Program-made: the position numbers and the translations under genes
Shown here: positions 33,900-38,768 of the stretch, one piece after another
Layout: the number at the start of each line of letters is the position of its first letter
How positions within the stretch are numbered: position 1 is the stretch's first letter
Notes under the pieces: model-generated
What the model was told of the DNA's origin: nothing
Seen by the model: only the letters and a program-made list of their open reading frames with translations
The model's database searches: none
Assembly (NCBI RefSeq): GCF_001428605.1
Contig: NZ_LMID01000013.1
Location: 576-39,343 of the forward strand
From: Sphingomonas sp. Root720
Lineage (GTDB): Bacteria; Pseudomonadota; Alphaproteobacteria; Sphingomonadales; Sphingomonadaceae
Direction: 5' to 3'
Length of the DNA: 38,768 nucleotides

Positions 33900-34778
33900 A
33901 TGGATGAGGATATCACGGCCCGCGCGATCGCGCTCTACGACCGCTTCACCCATGGCGCGCAGGACCGCCGCGCCTTCATGGCCGACATGACCCGCCTGGC
34001 GGGCAGCGCCGCCGCCGCGCAGATACTGGTCGCCTCGATCGCCGCCGATCCGGCCGCAGCCGCCGTCATCGCCGAGGACGACAAGCGGCTGGACGCCAAG
34101 ATGGTCCACTGGGCTGGCGCCAACGGGCACCAGCTGTTCGGCTATATGGCGATCCCGAAGAAGCATGCGAAGAAGCCCGCAGCGGTCCTCGTCATCCATG
34201 AGAATCGCGGATTGCAGCCCTATACCAAGGATGTCGCGCGACGGCTGGCGATCGCCGGTTTCGTCGGGGTCGCGCTCGATTTCCTGTCGCCCGAAGGCGG
34301 CACCCCCGCCGACGAGGACAAGGCGCGCACGATGATCGCCGCGCTCGACATCCCGTCCGCCACCGCCGACGGCATCGCGACGATCGACTGGCTTGCCGCG
34401 CACAAGCTGCTCAGCGGCAAGGTCGGTGTCGTCGGCTTCTGCTGGGGCGGCGCCATGGCCAACCGCCTCGCGGTCAGCGCCGGTCCGACGCTGACGGCCG
34501 CCGTCGCCTTCTACGGCCCGCCCCCGCCGCCCGCCGATGCGGCCAGGGTACGGGCCGCGGTCCAGCTCCATTATGCCGGCACCGACGACCGGGTGAATGC
34601 GGCGGCCGCGCCCTGGGTCGAGGCGCTCCGGGCCGCGCATGTCGACATCCGGCGCTTCGACTATCCAGGCACCCAGCACGCCTTCCACAACGACAGCTCG
34701 GCCGCCCGCTACGATGCGGCGGCGGCGAACCTCGCCTGGGATCGCACCATCGCCTTCCTGCGGGAGAAGCTGGCATGA
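33900..34778 (+). CDS. Dienelactone-hydrolase-family alpha/beta hydrolase
   Basis: This is a 292-residue alpha/beta hydrolase. The catalytic triad fits dienelactone hydrolases: nucleophile C181 (GFCWGG), D230 (AGTDDRV) and H260 (GTQHAFHND). VLVIHENRGL is the typical strand before the oxyanion site. The N-terminal about 80 residues are helical and extra to the core. Ring-cleavage lactones are the family's classic substrates; this one is not known. It overlaps the GST gene (ATGA) and follows the lipoprotein by 19 bases. The start ATG is at 33900. Confidence 0.9.
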   Translation: MDEDITARAIALYDRFTHGAQDRRAFMADMTRLAGSAAAAQILVASIAADPAAAAVIAEDDKRLDAKMVHWAGANGHQLFGYMAIPKKHAKKPAAVLVIHENRGLQPYTKDVARRLAIAGFVGVALDFLSPEGGTPADEDKARTMIAALDIPSATADGIATIDWLAAHKLLSGKVGVVGFCWGGAMANRLAVSAGPTLTAAVAFYGPPPPPADAARVRAAVQLHYAGTDDRVNAAAAPWVEALRAAHVDIRRFDYPGTQHAFHNDSSAARYDAAAANLAWDRTIAFLREKLA

Positions 34779-35377
34779 ACGACGAACTGGTCTTCTACGG
34801 CAATCCGCGCTCGCGGGCGCAGATGGTCCACTTCATGCTCGAGGAACTGGGAGTTCCCTATCGTCCGGTGGTGGTGGATTTCCAGAATGGCGAGAGCCGG
34901 CAGCCCGACTATCTGGCGGTCAACCCGATGGGCAAGGTGCCGGCGATCGTCCATCGCGGCGTGACCGTGACCGAGACGGGGGCGATCATCGCCTATCTCG
35001 CCGACGCCTTCCCGCAGGCCGGGCTCGCCCCCGCCATCGACGACCCGGCGCGCGGCACATGGCTGCGCTGGCTGTTCTTCGGCGCCGGGGTGTTCGAACC
35101 CGCGCTGCTCGACAAGATGATGCAGCGCCCGGAGGCACCGCGCGCCACCGCCGGCTATGGCAGCTACGAGGACGCGCTGCACGCGATCGAGGCGATGCTC
35201 CAGCCCGGTCCCTGGATCCTTGGCGAGCGGTTCAGCGCGGCGGACGTCTATATGGGATCGGAACTGAGCTGGGCGGCTTCCTTCAACGCGCCGGACATCG
35301 CCGACAATCCCCGGATCGCTGCCTATATCGAGCGGGTGAGGGCCCGCCCCGCCTATCAGAGGACGGTCAGCGCCTGA
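34775..35377 (+). CDS. Glutathione S-transferase-family protein
   Basis: This is a 200-residue GST. The thioredoxin-like N-terminal half (1-78, YGNPRSRAQMVHF with a serine/arginine near the thiol-contact site; NPMGKVPAIV with the cis-proline; TETGAIIAYLADAFP) and an all-helical C-terminal half are both complete. Substrate unknown. It overlaps the hydrolase by four bases. The last 11 bases overlap the 3' end of the minus-strand glycosyltransferase. Confidence 0.9.
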   Translation: MNDELVFYGNPRSRAQMVHFMLEELGVPYRPVVVDFQNGESRQPDYLAVNPMGKVPAIVHRGVTVTETGAIIAYLADAFPQAGLAPAIDDPARGTWLRWLFFGAGVFEPALLDKMMQRPEAPRATAGYGSYEDALHAIEAMLQPGPWILGERFSAADVYMGSELSWAASFNAPDIADNPRIAAYIERVRARPAYQRTVSA

Positions 35378-36104
35378 ACCGCCAGGCAAGCAGCAGGATC
35401 GCCGGCCCCTCGACCAGGTAGCGGCGCCACAGCCGACGCGGGTTCGACAGCAGCCGGTGCAGCCATTCCAGCGCCAGCCGCCGCATCCAGCGCGGCGCGC
35501 GGGTCGCCCGCCCGCTCAGGAAGTCGATCGATGCGCCGATGCACAGCGCGGTGCCGCGCGCGCCGGGCTGGATCGCGAGCTCGGCGGCGATCAGTTCCTG
35601 CTGCGGCGATCCCACCGCGATCAGCACGAAGCGCGCTCCGCTGTCCGCCGCGAAGCGGGCGGCGGCGATACGGGCGGCGCGATCCTCGCGCAGCCCCGGC
35701 GGCGGAATGTGCTGGACGACGTCGATATCGGGCCGCAGCCGCGCCAGCGTCGCGACGTCGCCCTCGCGCCCGCCGATCAGACAGACCCGGTCGCCGGCCT
35801 CGACGATGTCGCTAAGCAACCGGGCGGTCAGGTCGCTGCCGGCGACCACGGGCAGTCGGATGCCCTGGAAGGCGGCGAGCAGCGCGAGGACGCGGCTATC
35901 GCACAACCGCCACGCCGCCATCCGATAGGCCCGCCATTCCTCGCCCTCGCGGTCGAGCTTCGACAGGCGCACGACATGGTCGACATTGGGGGTGACGAGA
36001 TAGGCGAACCCCATGTCCGCCCGCCGTCCGCGCAGCAGCGCCGCGACGGCCTGCTCGTCGAGCTGATCGAAGCTCAGGCCCAGATAATCCATCGGCCCGA
36101 CCAT
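35367..36104 (-). CDS. WecG/TagA/CpsF-family glycosyltransferase
   Basis: This is a 245-residue GT26-type enzyme that would add a sugar to a lipid-linked intermediate of a surface polysaccharide. Signatures are VTPNVDHVVRLS, VGSPQQE (GxPxQE), CIGASIDFLSGRATRAPRWM and the basic C-terminal NPRRLWRRYL, used for membrane docking. The start is ATG 36104 or 36092; neither has a ribosome site. The start lies only 16 bases after the T-run of the upstream gene's terminator (36128-36149), so its own promoter is unclear. It may be leaderless or rely on read-through. Confidence 0.85.
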   Translation of the reverse strand: MVGPMDYLGLSFDQLDEQAVAALLRGRRADMGFAYLVTPNVDHVVRLSKLDREGEEWRAYRMAAWRLCDSRVLALLAAFQGIRLPVVAGSDLTARLLSDIVEAGDRVCLIGGREGDVATLARLRPDIDVVQHIPPPGLREDRAARIAAARFAADSGARFVLIAVGSPQQELIAAELAIQPGARGTALCIGASIDFLSGRATRAPRWMRRLALEWLHRLLSNPRRLWRRYLVEGPAILLLAWRFRR

Positions 36105-36127
36105 AGCGCGCACGGGACAAAGAAAAA

Positions 36128-36149
36128 GGCCCGGTGTCGCCACCGGGCC
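36128..36149 (-). terminator. Rho-independent terminator of the Bax-inhibitor-1 gene
   Basis: GGCCCGGTG (36128-36136), loop TCGC, CACCGGGCC (36141-36149): a perfect 9-pair stem. Read on the minus strand it follows the BI-1 stop by 26 bases and is followed by a T-rich run (TTTTTCT, 36127-36121). Confidence 0.88.
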
Positions 36150-36175
36150 TTTCGGTCATCCAGCCTGAAGCGGGA

Positions 36176-36904
36176 TCAGCGGCGATCGCCGAGGAACTGC
36201 AGCAGGAAGGTGAACATGTTGACGAAGTCGAGGTAGAGCGTCAGCGCACCCATCACCACGGACTTGCCGGCGAAATCGGTACCGGCCACATAATAGTACA
36301 TGCTCTTGATCTTCTGCGTGTCATAGGCGGTCAGGCCCGCGAACAGCAGCACGCCGATGGCGCTGATCGCCAGGTTCAGCGCCGGCGACCGGAAGAAGAT
36401 GTTGAGCAGCGAGGCGACCAGCAGGCCGACGACGCCCATGATCAGGAAGGTGCCGAAACCCGACAGGTCCTTCTTGGTGGTGTAGCCCCACAGGCTCAGC
36501 GAGGCGAAGGCGGTCGCGGTCGCGAAGAAGGTGATCGCGATCGACGAGCCCGTATAGGCCAGGAACAGCGACGACATCGACAGGCCCATCACCGCAGCGA
36601 AGGCCCAGAACAGGCCCTGCGCCGCCGTGGTCGACAGCTTGTTGATGCCGAAGCTCAGCACCATCACGAACGCCAGCGGTGCGAGGACGATCAGCCAGCG
36701 GAGCGGCGTCGCGAAAAGCTGTGCGGCCATGCCGGATTCGGCGAACAGCAGGGCGACGACGCCCGTCAGCAGAACGCCGGAAGCCATGTAATTGTAGATG
36801 GACAGCATGTAGGAGCGCAGACCGGCGTCAAAGGCTGCGTCAGCCACACCCGCTCGTGTCGCGGCGGGCGCGGCATTTATCCGGGGGTCGGACCAGTTTG
36901 CCAT
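36176..36904 (-). CDS. Bax inhibitor-1/YccA-family membrane protein
   Basis: This is a 242-residue protein with seven predicted membrane helices between about residue 45 and the end. Family marks are MASGVLLTGVVAL, the FGINKLST region, GLTAYDTQKIK, which carries the conserved Asp, and GALTLYLDFVNMF near the end. Members are inner-membrane proteins thought to pass Ca2+ or protons; the bacterial role is open. ATG 36904 follows GGAGAG by ten bases. A sigma-70-type promoter lies at 36952-36980 and a strong terminator follows, so it is a single-gene unit. Confidence 0.92.
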   Translation of the reverse strand: MANWSDPRINAAPAATRAGVADAAFDAGLRSYMLSIYNYMASGVLLTGVVALLFAESGMAAQLFATPLRWLIVLAPLAFVMVLSFGINKLSTTAAQGLFWAFAAVMGLSMSSLFLAYTGSSIAITFFATATAFASLSLWGYTTKKDLSGFGTFLIMGVVGLLVASLLNIFFRSPALNLAISAIGVLLFAGLTAYDTQKIKSMYYYVAGTDFAGKSVVMGALTLYLDFVNMFTFLLQFLGDRR

Positions 36905-36951
36905 GGTGTAAACACTCTCCAATCGTCGCGGCGGAATGCCGCTCACCGCTC

Positions 36952-36980
36952 AATATCGGCGGAACGAGACGGTATTTCAA
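36952..36980 (-). promoter_or_regulatory. Promoter of the Bax-inhibitor-1 gene
   Basis: On the minus strand TTGAAA (36980-36975) and GATATT (36957-36952) are 17 bases apart, about 48 bases before the ATG. Both are fair matches to sigma-70-type boxes (5 and 4 of 6). Confidence 0.55.
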
Positions 36981-37047
36981 GCAGATCACGCCTTAAAGCG
37001 GCCTGAACAGGCTTGCGTTACCGTCACACGGAGCGACAAATGGAACT

Positions 37048-37581
37048 ATGCACCGCCTGTTCGTAGCCTTGCGCCCACCGCTCCACTTGCGCAAGGCATT
37101 GCTCGCCGCGACGGGCAATCTTCCCGGAGCCCGCTGGCAGGACGACGAACAACTGCACCTCACCCTGCGCTTCATCGGCGAGGTCGACCGCCATGTCGCC
37201 GAGGATGTCGCAGCGGCGCTCGGCGCGGTCTCGCATCCTGCGTTCGATCTGCGGCTCGACGGCGCCGGATGTTTCGACCGGCGCGGCCGCATCGACACCA
37301 TCTGGGCGGGCGTGACGCCGCATCGCCCGATCAGGTCGCTTCACGCGGCGGTAACGGCTGCCCTTCTCCGCGCGGGCATCCCGCCCGACGAACGCGCCTT
37401 CGTCCCCCATGTCACCCTGGCCCGCTTCTCGCGCGGGCAGGAGCCGACGGGCCCCTTGCCGATGGAAAGCCTGTGGCCCGCCCCGGTCGAGGGGCACTTC
37501 GATCATTTCCTGCTGTACGAAAGCGCGCTCGGTGCAACCGGCGCCAGCTATTCGGCGATCGCCCGCTATCGGCTCGGCTGA
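37048..37581 (+). CDS. thpR: RNA 2',3'-cyclic phosphodiesterase (2H family)
   Basis: This is a 177-residue 2H-family protein with two H-x-T-x motifs, HLTL (37-40) and HVTL (121-124), which hold the catalytic histidines. It opens 2',3'-cyclic phosphates at RNA ends. The gene's physiological role is unclear in most bacteria. ATG 37048 starts directly with the first strand (HRLFVALRP). Its last 16 bases overlap the convergent phosphatase gene. Confidence 0.92.
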   Translation: MHRLFVALRPPLHLRKALLAATGNLPGARWQDDEQLHLTLRFIGEVDRHVAEDVAAALGAVSHPAFDLRLDGAGCFDRRGRIDTIWAGVTPHRPIRSLHAAVTAALLRAGIPPDERAFVPHVTLARFSRGQEPTGPLPMESLWPAPVEGHFDHFLLYESALGATGASYSAIARYRLG

Positions 37582-38051
37582 CGGCAGATTTCGGCGAGCA
37601 ACCCCTCCACCCCGGCGCTGATGTCGCGCCATGCCTGCTCGAAACCCTCGTCCTCGCCGAAATAGGGGTCGGTGACATCCTGCCCCGAACGGCCCTCGAC
37701 GTGGTCAAGGAGGAGCGAAAGGCTCGCTCGCGCGCCTTCCGGAGCCAATGCGCGCAAGGCATCGAGATTATCGCGGTCCAGTGCGATCAGCCGGTCGAAA
37801 GCGTCGAAATCGTCGAGCCCGACCTGACGGCCACGCAGCCCGCCGATGTCGAGGCCGTGACGCGCGGCCGTCGCGATCGCGCGCCGGTCGGGCGGCTTGC
37901 CTATATGCCAATCGCCCGTTCCGGCCGAGTCGACCTCCACCGCGACGCCTTCGCGCCCGGCCGCAGCGCGCATCGCCGCCTCGGCCAGCGGGGAACGGCA
38001 GATGTTCCCCAGGCAGACGAACAACAGGCGCGGCGGCCGAGGGCCGGTCAT
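37566..38051 (-). CDS. Low-molecular-weight protein tyrosine phosphatase
   Basis: This is a 161-residue phosphatase. The P-loop is C13-x5-R19 (VCLGNICRS), and the general acid D is in DVTDPYF. A tyrosine or arsenate substrate is possible in the family, but the P-loop and DPYF fit LMW-PTP best. Some members control surface polysaccharide export kinases. The ATG overlaps the sodC stop (ATGA), so it is translated after sodC. The convergent thpR overlaps by 16 bases. Confidence 0.92.
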   Translation of the reverse strand: MTGPRPPRLLFVCLGNICRSPLAEAAMRAAAGREGVAVEVDSAGTGDWHIGKPPDRRAIATAARHGLDIGGLRGRQVGLDDFDAFDRLIALDRDNLDALRALAPEGARASLSLLLDHVEGRSGQDVTDPYFGEDEGFEQAWRDISAGVEGLLAEICRQPSR

Positions 38052-38593
38052 TGCGCCTTGACGACGCCGCAGGCCAGACGACCGCCGGCATTGCCGGTCG
38101 GATCGGTCTTGTAATCGTCAGCGGCGGCATGGATGACGACGGCGGCGCCGTCCGCATCGAGCAGCGGCTCGGTGCCGCCGCTCAGCATGGCGCCCTTGAT
38201 CACCGTCTTGAGCTCGCCCGTGCCGTCGGCGCCGACCGTCATGTTGGGCATGTCGCCCATGTGCGCGCCGGCCGGATTGTCATGGCCGTGCTGCTTCTTC
38301 TCGGGATTCCAGTGGCCGCCCGCGCTGGTGAAGTCGGGGCCGGTACAGGTGCCGGTGGTGTGGACATGGACGGCATGGACACCGGCCGGCAAGCCGACCG
38401 CCTTGACGTCGACCACGACCCCGTCCTTGCCCTGCGTGATCATGGCCTTGCCTTTGGTCTGGCCCTGGCCATCGACGATGTCGGCGATCGCATGCCCGCC
38501 GCCATGCTCGTGCGCGAAAGACGCGGTCGGGACCGCCGCCATGATCGGCAACGCGGCGAGAAAGGTCATCGAAAGGTTCTTGATCCGGGACAT
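38048..38593 (-). CDS. sodC: Periplasmic Cu/Zn superoxide dismutase
   Basis: This is a 181-residue exported enzyme that dismutates superoxide. The signal peptide ends near ASFA (residue 27). The mature protein starts with a histidine-rich HEHGGGH, which may bind metal. Metal ligands are visible: HVH (76-78), H94 (GGHWNP), H111 and D114 (AHMGD), and a late VVIHA. The disulfide pair is C83 and C175. The start is ATG 38593, with GGAGGAG eight bases upstream; a further upstream ATG lacks this. It overlaps the phosphatase (ATGA), an unusual two-gene pairing. Confidence 0.92.
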   Translation of the reverse strand: MSRIKNLSMTFLAALPIMAAVPTASFAHEHGGGHAIADIVDGQGQTKGKAMITQGKDGVVVDVKAVGLPAGVHAVHVHTTGTCTGPDFTSAGGHWNPEKKQHGHDNPAGAHMGDMPNMTVGADGTGELKTVIKGAMLSGGTEPLLDADGAAVVIHAAADDYKTDPTGNAGGRLACGVVKAQ

Positions 38594-38679
38594 GCTTATC
38601 TCCTCCATCGGCAGCCCCCGCGGAGGCCGATAATGCCGCATCCCTGCGCGCTAATAAAGTGTTGAAGACAAAGAAAAAG

Positions 38680-38699
38680 GGCCGGCCCGAAGGCCGACC
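38680..38699 (-). terminator. Rho-independent terminator of the minus-strand gene at the right edge
   Basis: GGCCGGCC (38680-38687), loop CGAA, GGCCGACC (38692-38699): an 8-pair stem with one G-T pair. On the minus strand it is followed by TTTTTCTT (38678-38671). It lies 39 bases after the stop codon of the gene beyond the edge. Confidence 0.82.
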
Positions 38700-38710
38700 C
38701 CAATTCTCGC

Positions 38711-38730
38711 GTCATCGACGGATCGATGAC
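38711..38730. other. Perfect 8-4-8 inverted repeat before the terminator
   Basis: GTCATCGA-CGGA-TCGATGAC. It lies between the stop codon at 38739 and the terminator hairpin on the minus strand. It gives the transcript two stacked 3' stems. It might stabilise the mRNA end or be a protein-binding site. Confidence 0.45.
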
Positions 38731-38738
38731 ATCGCCGC

Positions 38739-38768
38739 TTACATGCCGGCGCCGAAGGTGATTTCGAC
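38739..38768 (-). CDS. C-terminal end of a gene that runs off the right edge (possibly OmpA family)
   Basis: Nine residues and a stop (VEITFGAGM, stop TAA at 38741-38739) are visible on the minus strand. R-V-E-I-x-F near the end is common in OmpA-domain proteins, where it forms the last strand. That is a hint only. The terminator at 38680-38699 fits as its transcript end. Confidence 0.4.
   Translation of the reverse strand, partial: VEITFGAGM

Overview
The window is GC-rich, densely packed DNA with short intergenic gaps and many overlapping start/stop codons. It reads as chromosome of an alphaproteobacterium, most likely a sphingomonad. The reasons are the small aa3-type cytochrome oxidase subunit IV gene directly before pntA, a TonB-dependent receptor, ATGA-coupled genes, and the general protein style; this placement is inference. 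No insertion sequence, phage gene, integrase or CRISPR array was seen. No gap above about 230 bases lacks a gene.

Layout. 1-468: start of a pnt (transhydrogenase) operon on the minus strand, preceded by a 47-residue cytochrome oxidase subunit IV-like gene. 623-4997: a sigma-54 response regulator, then a three-gene type III polyketide synthase / methyltransferase / FAD oxidoreductase cluster that matches the srsABC phenolic-lipid layout. 5049-5749: a PIN-toxin/Phd-antitoxin pair with its own operator. 5782-8327: a minus-strand operon of three exported proteins, one an M48 metalloprotease. 8484-11205: a TonB receptor and a small exported protein that diverge from a perfect 22-base palindrome. 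11275-12665: a TetR regulator and an O-methyltransferase that diverge around an inverted repeat. 12703-16735: lipoprotein, LysR regulator, apaG, metZ and ilvE.

16830-22360 is a branched-chain 2-oxoacid dehydrogenase operon (E1alpha, E1beta, E2, E3) with a divergent Lrp-type regulator. With ilvE just downstream it gives transamination and oxidative decarboxylation of Val/Leu/Ile in one place. 22440-24717 is egtD-egtB for ergothioneine, followed by a flavodoxin-like protein. 25678-31106 is the most unusual part. A GT-B/OGT-like glycosyltransferase, a DegT-type sugar aminotransferase and a hexapeptide-repeat acyltransferase run rightwards and meet, tail to tail, a 726-residue TPR-O-GlcNAc-transferase-like protein. 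It looks like a compact protein-glycosylation cassette.

31313-38768 holds housekeeping and surface genes: a quinone-oxidoreductase-like gene with no ATG/GTG start, tRNA-Gln(UUG), an operon of nucleotide-sugar epimerase, proline-rich lipoprotein, dienelactone hydrolase and GST, a WecG/TagA/CpsF glycosyltransferase, a Bax-inhibitor-1 protein, thpR, a low-molecular-weight phosphatase, Cu/Zn superoxide dismutase, and the last codons of a further minus-strand gene.

All identifications rest on reading motifs and on memory of families. No database search was run.
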